Shown here: positions 10,116 through 18,955 of the stretch, in pieces | Layout of the letters: every line of letters begins with the position of its first letter | Position numbering within the stretch: the stretch's first letter is position 1 | Origin: Aristaeella lactis | GTDB lineage: Bacteria > Bacillota > Clostridia > Christensenellales > Aristaeellaceae | Length of the DNA stretch: 64,000 bases | Assembly (NCBI RefSeq): GCF_018118585.1 | Contig: NZ_CP069421.1 | Location: 2,914,001-2,978,000 of the forward strand | Direction: 5' to 3' | Program-made: the position numbers and the translations under genes | The notes under the pieces: model-generated | Databases searched by the model: none | Seen by the model: the letters and a program-made list of their open reading frames with translations, nothing else | Told to the model about the DNA's origin: nothing

Positions 10116-11783
10116 ATGCGGAAAATCCTGGCTGCCCTGTTGGCTCTGGCGATGGTTCTCGCGATCGTTCCTGCCGTGATGGCGGAAAACGCTCCCATCA
10201 CCGTGACCGTGTTCAAGGGAGATCCTGGCGATCAGCCCACTGCTGACAACAAGATCTACAAGAAGATCGCTGACGAACTCGGAATCAGCTTTGAAATCGA
10301 GTTCCTGGCCAACGACCTGAACCAGACCCTGTCTCTGAAGATCGCTGACGACAAACAGCCCGACCTGTTCGACGGCGGAAACAGCGCTGAAATCCTGGAA
10401 GATGCTGACGTGCTGATCGACCTGCTGCCCTACATCAGCGAAGAGAAGACCCCCAACCTGTACAAGCACCTGCACAGCACCAACGTGAAGCTGGACCAGC
10501 TGCTGAGCAAGGATGGCAAACTGTACATCATCCCCAACTACGGCGTGCTGTACAATGACAACATCAAGACCTACAACGGACCTTCCTTCTTCGCCCAGAA
10601 GAAAGTCATCGAGTGGAACAACTACGTTGTGCCGAAGACCGTTGACGAGTACTTCGCAATGCTCGAAGGCTACATCAAGGAGAACCCCACTGCTGAAGAC
10701 GGCACCCCCTACACCGGATTCGCCATCCTGTGCGAAGACTGGCGCCGTTTCTGCCTGATCAACCCCGTGCAGCACCTCATGGGCCGTCCCAACGACGGTG
10801 AAGTGCTGGTTGACGTGAATGATCCGGAATTCGCCACCTGGACCTTCATCGACCAGGATTACGCGAAGCCCTACTACGCCAAGCTGAATGACATCTATCA
10901 CAAGGGCCTCATCAGCGCCGACACCTTCGTTATGAACTATGACCAGTACATCGCTGCTCTGTCCAGCGGCTACGTGCTGGGTATGTTCGACCAGGCCTGG
11001 GACTTCGGCACTGCCACCCAGTCCCTGCAGACTGCTGAAAAGTACGCTGAAACCTTCCTGCCCATCCCGCTTCTGTATGATGAAGACGATCTGGAAGGCA
11101 TCGCACTGCCCTCTGAAAACTGGAAGATCGAAGAGCACTACATCAACGGTGACGTTATCAACCGTGACCGTGGCTTCGGTATCGCCGCTACCGCTGAAGA
11201 TCCCGAGCGCCTGGTGCAGCTGCTGGACACCCTGCTCTCCGACGAGTGGCAGATTCTCCTCCAGTGGGGTATTGAAGGTGAAGACTACTTCATCGATGAA
11301 AACGGCCGTATGAACATGACCCTCGAGCAGTACAAGAACCTGTCTGACTCCGAATGGAAGCGCGCCAACAAGGCTGAAGCTATCTTCACCTCCGCTCCCA
11401 AGAAGCAGGGCACCCAGGACAACGGCAACGCATGGGATCCCACCCTGCAGCCCGAAATCCGTACCGCTAACGAGCCTCAGTACGACAAGGACCTGTATGC
11501 CAAGCTGGGCATCAAGGCCATTGAAGAACTGTTCAACCCGGCTATCGAGCTGGCTCCCTACGGAGAAGCCTGGCAGATCAACAAAGAGCCCATCGACATC
11601 GATTATCAGAAGTGGCTGTCCATCCAGATGGAGTGGCTGCCCAAGATCATCATGTGCGATCCGAGCGAAATCGACGCCAACTTCAAGGCTTTCCAGGAAG
11701 AGATCGCTCCCTACTCCAAGATTTATGCTGACTTCATGCATGAAGAAATCCTGAAGCAGGTTTATCCGGAACGCTATCAGTAA
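10116..11783 (+). CDS. secreted ABC-transporter sugar-binding protein (family 1, LplA-like)
   Basis: 555-residue extracellular solute-binding protein, expected to capture an oligosaccharide for the two permeases that follow. N-terminal signal peptide MRKILAALLALAMVLAIVPA then AVMA|ENAP, a signal peptidase I site with no lipobox Cys, so anchoring differs from a normal lipoprotein. The size and the region FYNYGVLYNDN-like plus large aromatic C-terminus fit the LplA/LipO class that pairs with LplB/LplC permeases. ATG at 10116 is set by TGGAGGAG 8 bases upstream; an upstream in-frame ATG at 10083 lacks a site and would hide the signal peptide. Codon use is strongly biased, suggesting high expression. 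Substrate unknown. Confidence 0.9.
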   Translation: MRKILAALLALAMVLAIVPAVMAENAPITVTVFKGDPGDQPTADNKIYKKIADELGISFEIEFLANDLNQTLSLKIADDKQPDLFDGGNSAEILEDADVLIDLLPYISEEKTPNLYKHLHSTNVKLDQLLSKDGKLYIIPNYGVLYNDNIKTYNGPSFFAQKKVIEWNNYVVPKTVDEYFAMLEGYIKENPTAEDGTPYTGFAILCEDWRRFCLINPVQHLMGRPNDGEVLVDVNDPEFATWTFIDQDYAKPYYAKLNDIYHKGLISADTFVMNYDQYIAALSSGYVLGMFDQAWDFGTATQSLQTAEKYAETFLPIPLLYDEDDLEGIALPSENWKIEEHYINGDVINRDRGFGIAATAEDPERLVQLLDTLLSDEWQILLQWGIEGEDYFIDENGRMNMTLEQYKNLSDSEWKRANKAEAIFTSAPKKQGTQDNGNAWDPTLQPEIRTANEPQYDKDLYAKLGIKAIEELFNPAIELAPYGEAWQINKEPIDIDYQKWLSIQMEWLPKIIMCDPSEIDANFKAFQEEIAPYSKIYADFMHEEILKQVYPERYQ

Positions 11784-11801
11784 TCAATAGTATCCACGCG
11801 A

Positions 11802-11825
11802 GGGGGAGAGATTCGTCTCTCCCCC
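11802..11825 (+). other. intercistronic hairpin between binding protein and permeases
   Basis: Perfect 10-bp stem GGGGGAGAGA / TCTCTCCCCC with a TTCG tetraloop, not followed by a T run. Such hairpins after a binding-protein gene commonly protect the upstream mRNA from 3' decay and lower permease expression; here that role is inference. Confidence 0.75.
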
Positions 11826-11855
11826 CCTTGCCGTTATTGAGAGGAGAAGGAAAAG

Positions 11856-12812
11856 ATGACCCTGAAGACATCCACCGCAGGAGCGATCTTGCCGACAAAG
11901 AAGAAAGGATTCTTCCGGACGCTAGGGAAACAGTATCAGCTGATGATCATGTCCGTTCCCGTGCTCCTGTATGTTCTGCTGTTCAACTATGGTCCTCTGT
12001 GGGGCTGGCTGACGGCCTTCCAGGATTATAACGTCAAGAAGGGCCTGGCAGGAAGTAAGTGGGTCGGCTGGGACAACTTTAAATTCATCTTTGGCGACAG
12101 TGAGTTTTATCTCGCACTGCGCAATACAGTGGCTATGAGCGTGATCAACCTGGTGTTCGGTACGCTCTGCGCTATCATACTGGCTATTCTTCTGAACGAG
12201 GTCCGGAACCGCAAATTCAAGCGGACGGTTCAGACGGTGACATACCTGCCCCATTTCCTGTCCTGGGTTATCGTGGTCGGTATGGCACAGGATATCTTTG
12301 CTTCCAAAGGCTCCATCAACGAGCTTCTTCTGGCACTGGGCTCAAAGGAACCGGTGTTCTTCCTGGGCAAGGGAGAATACTACTGGTGGCTGTTCGGTGC
12401 GATCAACGTCTGGAAGGAAGTCGGATGGGGCACCATTATCTACATCGCTGCCATGACGGGTATAGACCCGTGCCTTTATGAGGCGGCGGAAATTGACGGC
12501 GCGGGACGTTTCCAGCGGATCCTGCACGTAACGCTGCCCGGTATCAAATCCACCTTTATGGTATTGCTGATCATGAATATCGGTCATCTGCTGGATGCCG
12601 GTTTCGAGGTTCAGTACCTCATGGAAAACCCCCTGATCTGGAAATTCTCGCGTACGATTGACGTATACGTTATGAAATACAGCTTCGGCGGCGCAAGGCC
12701 GCGGTTCTCAATCGGTGTGGCGGCCGGCATGTTCAAGAGCGTTGTTGCTATTATCCTTCTGTTAGGCGCGAACGGAATCGCCAAAGCGCTCGACGAAGAG
12801 ACGCTGATTTAA
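11856..12812 (+). CDS. sugar ABC transporter permease, LplB type
   Basis: 318-residue inner-membrane permease with about six transmembrane helices. The cytoplasmic EAA loop that contacts the ATPase is visible as EAAEIDGAGRFQRILHVTLPGI (residues about 210-231). N-terminus is a basic tail before the first helix (LMIMSVPVLLYVLLFNYGPL). Purine-rich AGAGGAGAAGG precedes ATG 11856. Follows the binding-protein gene and is followed 12 bp later by the partner permease; no ATPase gene is nearby. Confidence 0.93.
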   Translation: MTLKTSTAGAILPTKKKGFFRTLGKQYQLMIMSVPVLLYVLLFNYGPLWGWLTAFQDYNVKKGLAGSKWVGWDNFKFIFGDSEFYLALRNTVAMSVINLVFGTLCAIILAILLNEVRNRKFKRTVQTVTYLPHFLSWVIVVGMAQDIFASKGSINELLLALGSKEPVFFLGKGEYYWWLFGAINVWKEVGWGTIIYIAAMTGIDPCLYEAAEIDGAGRFQRILHVTLPGIKSTFMVLLIMNIGHLLDAGFEVQYLMENPLIWKFSRTIDVYVMKYSFGGARPRFSIGVAAGMFKSVVAIILLLGANGIAKALDEETLI

Positions 12813-12824
12813 GGAGGAATGAAC

Positions 12825-13748
12825 ATGACAACCACAGCCATGAAGCCCTTTAAAACCAGAAGACACCGGGACATTGTGTTTCCCATTTGCAATACTCTGG
12901 TCCTGATCCTGATCATGTTCATTACCCTTTATCCGGTACTGAACACCGTGGCATACTCATTCAATGAAGCCATGGATGCCGTCAAGGGCGGCATCGGAAT
13001 CTGGCCCCGTAAATTCAGTACAGACGCTTACGCTTCCATTATCAAGGATCCCGCGGTCTACAAAGCGTTTGGCGTATCCGTGTCCAAGACAGTTGTGACA
13101 ACGCTGCTGAACCTTTTCCTGACCACCATGGTGTCCTATGCCCTCTCCCGGAAGGAATACGTGCTGCGCAGGTTCATCACCACTGTCATGGTGCTGACCA
13201 TGTATGTAAACGCGGGCCTGATTCCCGGCTACCTGCTGGTTTCCAAGGTGCTGGGACTGAAGAACACTTTCTGGGCCTATATTATACCGTCACTGTTCCA
13301 GTGCTTTAACATGATTGTTATCCGGACCTATATCAGCAACAGTATTCCGGACGCACTGGTGGAATCCGGTAAGATTGACGGCGCCGGTGACCTGCGGTGC
13401 TATTTCCAGATCATCCTGCCGCTGTGCGTGCCGGTGCTGGCAACCGTTGCCCTGTTTATCGCGGTCGGCGCGTGGAACGACTGGTTCTCCACCTGGCTGT
13501 ATAACAGCAGCAAGGCTGACCTGCATACCCTGCAGTACCTGCTGAAGATGAAACTTGAGACAACGCAGAACCAGGCGAACGCGGCCATGACTTCCGCGGA
13601 CGCCCTGGCCGCCAAAGCATCGAAGGTCGCGCCGATCACGGTCCGTGCCTCGATCACGGTGGTTTCCGCGGTGCCGATCATGGTGGTTTATCCCTTCCTG
13701 CAGAAGTACTTCGTAACCGGTATGGCGCTGGGCAGCGTAAAAGGATAA
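12825..13748 (+). CDS. sugar ABC transporter permease, LplC/MalG type
   Basis: 307-residue partner permease with six predicted helices and the EAA-type loop ESGKIDGAGDLRCYFQIILPL near residues 190-210. C-terminus ends in VTGMALGSVKG, the tail typical of LplC/YtcP proteins (the pectin-locus permease at 41587 ends with VKGVMIGSVKG). ATG 12825 is preferred over 12819 because AAGGAGG then sits 7 bases away rather than one. Forms the membrane channel with the preceding protein. Confidence 0.92.
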   Translation: MTTTAMKPFKTRRHRDIVFPICNTLVLILIMFITLYPVLNTVAYSFNEAMDAVKGGIGIWPRKFSTDAYASIIKDPAVYKAFGVSVSKTVVTTLLNLFLTTMVSYALSRKEYVLRRFITTVMVLTMYVNAGLIPGYLLVSKVLGLKNTFWAYIIPSLFQCFNMIVIRTYISNSIPDALVESGKIDGAGDLRCYFQIILPLCVPVLATVALFIAVGAWNDWFSTWLYNSSKADLHTLQYLLKMKLETTQNQANAAMTSADALAAKASKVAPITVRASITVVSAVPIMVVYPFLQKYFVTGMALGSVKG

Positions 13749-13782
13749 TTAAGAATTCAGAATTAGGAATTAAGAATTATTA
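13747..13782. repeat. AATTAAG/AATTCAG heptad repeat
   Basis: Five consecutive 7-base units of the form AATTNAG (AATTAAG, AATTCAG, AATTAGG, AATTAAG, AATTATT) filling the gap between the permease and the AraC gene. Same intergenic repeat class as at 20172 and elsewhere. Confidence 0.7.
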
Positions 13783-13806
13783 CCCGACAGAAGGAGGAGC
13801 GGTCCG

Positions 13807-14712
13807 GTGTCACAAATGAGAGCCCGAGAGGTGTCAGCCCGGGCTGCCCGGTATGAAGACGGTTTCCGTGTGCTTCAGGGCAGGCGGGAATACGTCACTT
13901 ACCTGGATGATTCATCCATCCGCATCTGGTATTCAGATGTTCCGTGGAGATATGAGATCCATGATCACTCCGCGATTGAGATCCTCCTGACCCTGGAAGG
14001 CATGGTAACCTATACCATAGAGGATAAGGTTTACCAGGTCCGCAAGGGCGAAATCCTGATCATTCCGCAGGATACTGCCCACTCCCTGACCATGGAAGAG
14101 GGAAGCAGCCGGTACCTGTACCTGTTTGAGCCGGACGCGATCATGACCATGCGGGATATCAAATCCATGGCCATCTATTTTAACAAACCCTTCCACCTGC
14201 GGGACGGTTCGGATGCCCATGTGAGGATCCGGGAACTGCTGCTCCGGGCGAAAGACCTGTATGAAAAGCGGGAGCTGATGTGGAATACCGCCTGCTACAG
14301 CTGCATCCTCCGGGTGTATGCCACCCTGGGCCAGCGGTACCTGAGCGGAATCCGGCCGCGCACCGCTGACAACATGCGGAACATGGATTCCGAAGTGATC
14401 AACGCGGTCATGACCTATATCAACAACCACTATCGGGAAGAGCTTTCCCTGGAGAACGTGGCAGGGTTTGCGGGATTCAGCCGCTACTATTTCTCCCGGT
14501 CATTCAAAAAGCAAACCGGCTATTCCTTCAAGGATTACCTGTGCCAGAAGCGGCTCCAGGTGGCGATGGATCTGCTGATCCGGACAAACCGCTCCATGCG
14601 GGATGTGGCCATTGAAAGCGGCTTCGGCTCTGTGGCAACCTTTAACCGGGTGTTCCGGGAAAAGAAGGGATGTACGCCCACGCAGTACAGGGCGATTTAC
14701 GGAACGTACTAA
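13807..14712 (+). CDS. AraC-family transcriptional regulator with cupin sensor
   Basis: 301 residues: N-terminal cupin-like effector domain (about 35-115, including HDHSAIEILLTLEG and VRKGEILIIPQDTAHSL) and a C-terminal double helix-turn-helix (about 195-300, ending TPTQYRAIYGTY). The first domain probably senses the imported sugar. It is a close paralogue of the regulator at 40639-41544, with long identical stretches such as IWYSDVPWRYE/IWYSDIPWRYE and GYSFKDYLCQKRLQ. GTG 13807 is used because AAGGAGGAG stands about 8 bases upstream; ATG 13816 is an alternative. Likely controls the importer genes before it. Confidence 0.92.
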   Translation: MSQMRAREVSARAARYEDGFRVLQGRREYVTYLDDSSIRIWYSDVPWRYEIHDHSAIEILLTLEGMVTYTIEDKVYQVRKGEILIIPQDTAHSLTMEEGSSRYLYLFEPDAIMTMRDIKSMAIYFNKPFHLRDGSDAHVRIRELLLRAKDLYEKRELMWNTACYSCILRVYATLGQRYLSGIRPRTADNMRNMDSEVINAVMTYINNHYREELSLENVAGFAGFSRYYFSRSFKKQTGYSFKDYLCQKRLQVAMDLLIRTNRSMRDVAIESGFGSVATFNRVFREKKGCTPTQYRAIYGTY

Positions 14713-14714
14713 AA

Positions 14715-14746
14715 AAATGGGCATTCAGAAAACTGAATGCCCATTT
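14715..14746 (+). terminator. terminator after AraC gene
   Basis: 14-bp perfect stem AAATGGGCATTCAG / CTGAATGCCCATTT with AAAA loop, 3 bp after the stop. The T run is short, but the stem is followed by an A/T heptad repeat (AATATTG units, 14747-14780) and a second hairpin. Confidence 0.7.
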
Positions 14747-14780
14747 AATGAATATTGAATATTGAAGACTGAAGAATAAG

Positions 14781-14810
14781 AACAGCCTGGCTGATGCCGG
14801 GCTGTTTCTT
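14781..14810. terminator. second, bidirectional terminator between convergent genes
   Basis: Stem AACAGCCTGGC / GCCGGGCTGTT (one G-T pair), TGAT loop, then TCTT. It lies 16 bp from the end of the convergent small membrane-protein gene and can serve both sides. Confidence 0.65.
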
Positions 14811-14825
14811 CTATATATTGTATGA

Positions 14826-15185
14826 TCAGTTTTCCTGCTTTTTCCGGTCTGCCAGGTGGTCCTGTATCTCTTTTATATCCTGCAGATCCTGTTCCTTTTT
14901 GAGCCTGCGGTACATGAAATATACGCCAATGACAGCACCTGTAATGATGGGATCAAGCTCAGGATGCCCGGGAAAAATGGTGAGCGCGCCGCCGGTCAGG
15001 TGATTGAGAGCCCAGAAGAACAGGGCGCCCAGGAGGCCGAAGACAACCACCATGGGATCCACAGACAGGGAGCCGGTGGAAGTATCAGAAGACCCTTTGG
15101 TCTGTACAATGCTTTCATCCGGCACATGGTTTTGCTTTTCCTGCATATCCCGGATGATCGCCCCGGTACTTTGGAGGCCTTTCAT
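14826..15185 (-). CDS. small two-helix membrane protein, function unknown
   Basis: 119 residues from ATG 15185, which has GAAAGGAAAGG upstream; an open frame continues to 15245 but without a better site. Residues about 45-66 (VVVFGLLGALFFWALNHL) and 80-96 (IITGAVIGVYFMYRRL) are membrane segments; the N-terminus is polar and the C-terminus is a charged helix rich in Lys, Asp and Gln (KKEQDLQDIKEIQDHLADRK), probably a coiled coil. I do not recognise a family. It is monocistronic between terminators and the AEC transporter. Confidence 0.65.
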   Translation of the reverse strand: MKGLQSTGAIIRDMQEKQNHVPDESIVQTKGSSDTSTGSLSVDPMVVVFGLLGALFFWALNHLTGGALTIFPGHPELDPIITGAVIGVYFMYRRLKKEQDLQDIKEIQDHLADRKKQEN

Positions 15186-15324
15186 AGAACCCTTTCCTTT
15201 CTCTGCGGTCCGCGGTGAATACTCACTGTGATTGAAGTATAGCATCGATGATCCGGCAGGAAAAGGATGATCGCGGTATAATACCGGGGGTTATTTTGCT
15301 TTCAGCAGGGGAAAAGGGAAACGC

Positions 15325-16257
15325 TTATACCAGCAGGCTGAGAAGCGGGATGGTGAGAATACTCAGGATGGTTGAGAGCAGGGCGCAGTTGGCGGCCAGC
15401 TCCTGGCCGTTGTGGTGAATCTCGGCGAGGTTCAGCAGGATGCTGGCACACGGCGTACCGGCCAGGATTACGACACTGCCTTTGAACACAGGATCCAGGG
15501 GCAGGGGGAGCACCAGCAGGTAGCAGAAGAGCGGGAAAACGATCAGTTTTCCGGCTGAAATGAGCCAGGCAAGCCGCGTGGTGAAGAGCGTTTTGAAATC
15601 CATGGTGGCCAGGCGGACGCCAAGGATGATCATGCACAGGGGCGTGGACATGGCACCGACGGAACTGAAGCCGGTACGCAGGATATCCGGGATCCAGTTT
15701 TTTGCCCGCAGAAGGCACAGGATGATGCCTGTGAACACTGCCAGCATGGAGGGATTGACCAGGGCGGCTTTCAGGGAAATGTGTTTCTTTTCCCCGGTCA
15801 GGGTGAAAACGCCGACGGTCCAGGCCAGGATATTGAGGGCGGCATTGAACATGGAAGAGTAAACCGCTGCCTCAGGCGCGTCCGGGAAAAGGGCGCGGAC
15901 AACCGGCATGCCGAAAAAGCCCACATTACCCATGACGGTGGCAATGGACAGCATACGCAGGGCGAATTCCTTCCTTTTCTCCTTGCCAAGCACCAGCAGG
16001 ATCAGGAGCATGAGCGCCGTTTCCCCGGCCAGGGCGATCAGCAGGAACAACCCCATTTTGGCAAAAAGTTCCGGAGAGGGATCCAGATAGGAAAGGGCGT
16101 TCACATACAGGCCGAACCCGCAGATGTACAGCAGGATGACGCTGACGCTGCTCAGGTGGTCCGGTTTGATTTTTTTGACCTTGCACATGAAAAAACCGGG
16201 CAGCAGGTACAGGAGCATCAGCAGCACGTTGCCGAAGGTTACGCTGAAAGGGGTCAT
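15325..16257 (-). CDS. AEC (auxin efflux carrier-like) family transporter
   Basis: 310-residue membrane transporter with about ten helices in two five-helix halves. Family features: N-terminal FGNVLLMLLYLLPGFFMCK, the crossover region ATVMGNVGFFGMPVV (helix-breaking Asn-Gly-Pro, about residues 108-122), and the second-half ILAGTPCASILLNLAE. Bacterial AEC members export or exchange organic acids such as malate or malonate; the substrate here is not determinable. ATG 16257 follows GTGAGGTGAATTGCC. Divergent from nrdD. Confidence 0.9.
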   Translation of the reverse strand: MTPFSVTFGNVLLMLLYLLPGFFMCKVKKIKPDHLSSVSVILLYICGFGLYVNALSYLDPSPELFAKMGLFLLIALAGETALMLLILLVLGKEKRKEFALRMLSIATVMGNVGFFGMPVVRALFPDAPEAAVYSSMFNAALNILAWTVGVFTLTGEKKHISLKAALVNPSMLAVFTGIILCLLRAKNWIPDILRTGFSSVGAMSTPLCMIILGVRLATMDFKTLFTTRLAWLISAGKLIVFPLFCYLLVLPLPLDPVFKGSVVILAGTPCASILLNLAEIHHNGQELAANCALLSTILSILTIPLLSLLV

Positions 16258-16343
16258 GGCAATTCACCTCACGTCAGCATTATAGCATCGCTTTTTTTGT
16301 ACGTACAGGAGGGAATGGCTGAAAGCGTTGAAATTCATGGTTT

Positions 16344-16415
16344 CCACAATATATAGATATTTTTTTGAAAAACCTTCACAACATATTGACTTTAAGTGGA
16401 GGGGCATGCTATATT
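16344..16415 (+). promoter_or_regulatory. nrdD promoter with tandem NrdR boxes
   Basis: Two 16-base elements similar to the NrdR-box consensus (ACACWATATATNGNGT-like): CCACAATATATAGATA at 16344-16359 and TCACAACATATTGACT at 16376-16391. Their starts are exactly 32 bases apart, the three-helical-turn spacing NrdR sites require. The second box overlaps the -35 hexamer TTGACT (16386-16391), which is followed by an 18-base spacer and TATATT (16410-16415). This arrangement predicts repression of ribonucleotide reductase by NrdR-(d)ATP. Confidence 0.8.
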
Positions 16416-16487
16416 TAGTGAGCAAAATTTCTATGTCATTCTGCACTACAGAACAACAACAAATAGAAAGAAACAGGAGTGCTTGTC

Positions 16488-18899
16488 ATGTATCAGGTTG
16501 TCAAAAGAGACGGAAAAATCACGGAATTTGAGATCAGCAAGATCTCAAAAGCCATCACCAAAGCTTTCGAAGCTCTGGGCAAACAGTATCATCCCAGTGT
16601 GATCGATATGCTGGCTCTTCGGGTCACTGCCGAATATGAGCCGATGATCCGCGATAACAAGATCGCGGTGGAAACCATCCAGGACTGCGTTGAAAAGGTG
16701 CTGTCCGAGGCCGGTTATGCCGATGTGGCCAAGGCCTACATTCTGTACCGCAAGCAGCGGGAGAAAGTACGTAACGTCAATTCCGCGCTCCTGAACTATA
16801 AAGACCTGGTGGACAACTATCTCCGCATCAATGACTGGCGCGTGAAGGAGAACTCCACTGTTACCTACTCCGTGGGCGGACTGATCCTGTCCAACTCCGG
16901 CGCCATCACGGCCAACTACTGGCTGAGCGAGATCTATGACAACGAGATCGCTGAAGCCCACCGCAGCGCCGCAATCCATATCCATGACCTGAGCATGCTC
17001 ACCGGCTACTGCGCCGGCTGGAGCCTGAAGCAGCTGATCCAGGAAGGCCTCGGCGGTGTTCCCGGAAAGATTACCAGCTCTCCGGCCAGCCACCTGTCCA
17101 CGCTGTGCAACCAGATGGTCAACTTCCTGGGCATCATGCAGAACGAGTGGGCCGGTGCTCAGGCGTTCTCCAGCTTTGATACCTATCTGGCTCCCTTTGT
17201 CCGGATCGACAACCTGTCCCAGAAGGAAGTCAAGCAGTGCATCCAGAGCTTCATCTACGGTGTGAACACCCCCAGCCGCTGGGGTACTCAGGCGCCTTTC
17301 TCCAATATCACGCTGGACTGGACCTGCCCGAAGGACCTGGAAAACCTGCCGGCCATCATCGGCGGCAAGGAAATGGACTTCACCTACGGTGAGTGCCAGA
17401 AGGAAATGGACATGGTCAACAAGGCCTTCATCGAGATCATGATCGAAGGCGATGCCAACGGCCGCGGCTTCCAGTACCCGATCCCCACCTATTCCATCAC
17501 CCGGGATTTCGACTGGTCTGAAACCGAGAACAACCGCCTGCTGTTCGAGATGACTGCCAAGTACGGCACCCCCTACTTCAGCAACTACATCAACTCTGAC
17601 ATGGAGCCCAGCGATGTGCGCAGCATGTGCTGCCGCCTGCGCCTGGACCTGCGGGAACTGCGCAAAAAGAGCGGCGGCTTCTTCGGCAGCGGTGAATCCA
17701 CCGGCTCCATCGGCGTTGTGACCATCAATATGCCCCGTCTGGGCTATGAAGCGGCGGACGAAAAGGAATTCTACGAGAAGCTGGATCACCTGATGGATAT
17801 TGCTGCCCGCAGCCTGAAGACCAAGCGTACGGTCATCACGAAGCTGCTGGAGGGCGGACTGTATCCCTATACCAAGCGGTACCTGGGCACCTTCAGCAAC
17901 CACTTCAGCACCATCGGTCTGGTGGGCATGAACGAAGCGGCTCTGAACGCCCGGTGGCTGAAGAAAGACCTGACCCATCCGGAAGCCCAGAAGTTTGCGC
18001 AGGACGTGCTGAACCATATGCGTGAACGCCTGAGCGACTACCAGGAGCAGTACGGCGACCTGTACAACCTGGAAGCGACTCCCGCGGAATCCACCACCTA
18101 CCGTTTCGCAAAGCATGACAAGGAGCAGTATCCGGACATCATCACCGCGAACATGAACGGTACTCCCTACTACACCAACTCCAGCCATCTGCCCGTGGGC
18201 TACAGTGAGGATATCTTCTCCGCGCTGGACGTGCAGGATGAACTGCAGACGCTGTATACCTCCGGTACTGTTTTCCACGCCTTCCTGGGTGAGAAGCTGC
18301 CGGACTGGAGAGCCGCCGCGAACCTGGTTCGCAAGATCGCGGAAAACTACAAGCTGCCCTACTACACCATGAGCCCTACCTATTCCGTGTGTAAGGACCA
18401 CGGCTACCTGACCGGTGAGCAGCACACCTGCCCCCACTGCGGACAGAAGACCGAGGTTTACAGCCGGATCACCGGTTACTACCGCCCCGTCCAGAACTGG
18501 AACGACGGTAAAGCTCAGGAATTCAAGGACAGGAAGGTCTATGATATCGGCCACAGCCGGCTGACCCATTCCGGCCCGATCGTGGCTTCCGCTCCGGCAG
18601 CCGCTCCGGCGGAACAGCCCGCTGCTGAACCCGAGAAGGAAACCAAGTCCTGCTCCTGCGCCCGCGCGATCCTGTTCGTCAGCGCGACCTGCCCGAACTG
18701 CAAGCTGGCTATCAGTATGCTGGAGAAGGCCGGGTTCCTGTTCAAGAAAGTGCTGGCTACAGATAATCCGGAACTGACCAACCAGTATGGCGTAAAGCAG
18801 GCTCCGACCCTGGTCGTATTGGGTCAGGACGGCGAATTCACCAAGTACAAGGGTGTTTCCGAGATCAAGGGCATGCTGACCGCCAAGCAGGTTGGATAA
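16488..18899 (+). CDS. nrdD: anaerobic (class III) ribonucleoside-triphosphate reductase fused to a thioredoxin-like domain
   Basis: 803-residue glycyl-radical enzyme reducing NTPs to dNTPs without oxygen. Layout: ATP-cone (about 1-95, starting MYQVVKRDGKITEFEISK), catalytic ten-strand barrel, Cys-rich zinc segment ending TCPHCGQ, and glycyl-radical loop RITGYYRP with the radical glycine at about residue 663. After a Pro/Ala/Glu linker (PAAAPAEQPAAEPEKE) comes an unusual C-terminal ~80-residue thioredoxin/glutaredoxin-like domain with CPNC (735-738) and the cis-Pro motif QAPTLVV. ATG 16488 has CAGGAG 8 bases upstream. trxB follows; the activase nrdG is not in the window. Confidence 0.95.
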   Translation: MYQVVKRDGKITEFEISKISKAITKAFEALGKQYHPSVIDMLALRVTAEYEPMIRDNKIAVETIQDCVEKVLSEAGYADVAKAYILYRKQREKVRNVNSALLNYKDLVDNYLRINDWRVKENSTVTYSVGGLILSNSGAITANYWLSEIYDNEIAEAHRSAAIHIHDLSMLTGYCAGWSLKQLIQEGLGGVPGKITSSPASHLSTLCNQMVNFLGIMQNEWAGAQAFSSFDTYLAPFVRIDNLSQKEVKQCIQSFIYGVNTPSRWGTQAPFSNITLDWTCPKDLENLPAIIGGKEMDFTYGECQKEMDMVNKAFIEIMIEGDANGRGFQYPIPTYSITRDFDWSETENNRLLFEMTAKYGTPYFSNYINSDMEPSDVRSMCCRLRLDLRELRKKSGGFFGSGESTGSIGVVTINMPRLGYEAADEKEFYEKLDHLMDIAARSLKTKRTVITKLLEGGLYPYTKRYLGTFSNHFSTIGLVGMNEAALNARWLKKDLTHPEAQKFAQDVLNHMRERLSDYQEQYGDLYNLEATPAESTTYRFAKHDKEQYPDIITANMNGTPYYTNSSHLPVGYSEDIFSALDVQDELQTLYTSGTVFHAFLGEKLPDWRAAANLVRKIAENYKLPYYTMSPTYSVCKDHGYLTGEQHTCPHCGQKTEVYSRITGYYRPVQNWNDGKAQEFKDRKVYDIGHSRLTHSGPIVASAPAAAPAEQPAAEPEKETKSCSCARAILFVSATCPNCKLAISMLEKAGFLFKKVLATDNPELTNQYGVKQAPTLVVLGQDGEFTKYKGVSEIKGMLTAKQVG

Positions 18900-18912
18900 T
18901 GCAAGCAGACAG

Positions 18913-18941
18913 ACGGGGACGCGGCTGCGTCCCCGTTTTTT
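18913..18941 (+). terminator. strong hairpin-T-run between nrdD and trxB
   Basis: Perfect 10-bp stem ACGGGGACGC / GCGTCCCCGT, GGCT loop, then further T residues that run straight into the trxB ribosome binding site TGGAGGA. By form it is an intrinsic terminator; because no promoter is visible between it and trxB it may act as a partial terminator or attenuator. Confidence 0.85.
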
Positions 18942-18955
18942 GGAGGAAATCAAAG

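Noticed and set aside
16545-18953. Long open frame on the minus strand (about 800 codons) antisense to nrdD
   Set aside because: It mirrors the codon structure of nrdD, its translation is Val/Gln/Gly-rich with no domain, and it has no ribosome binding site; the sense protein is an unambiguous class III reductase.
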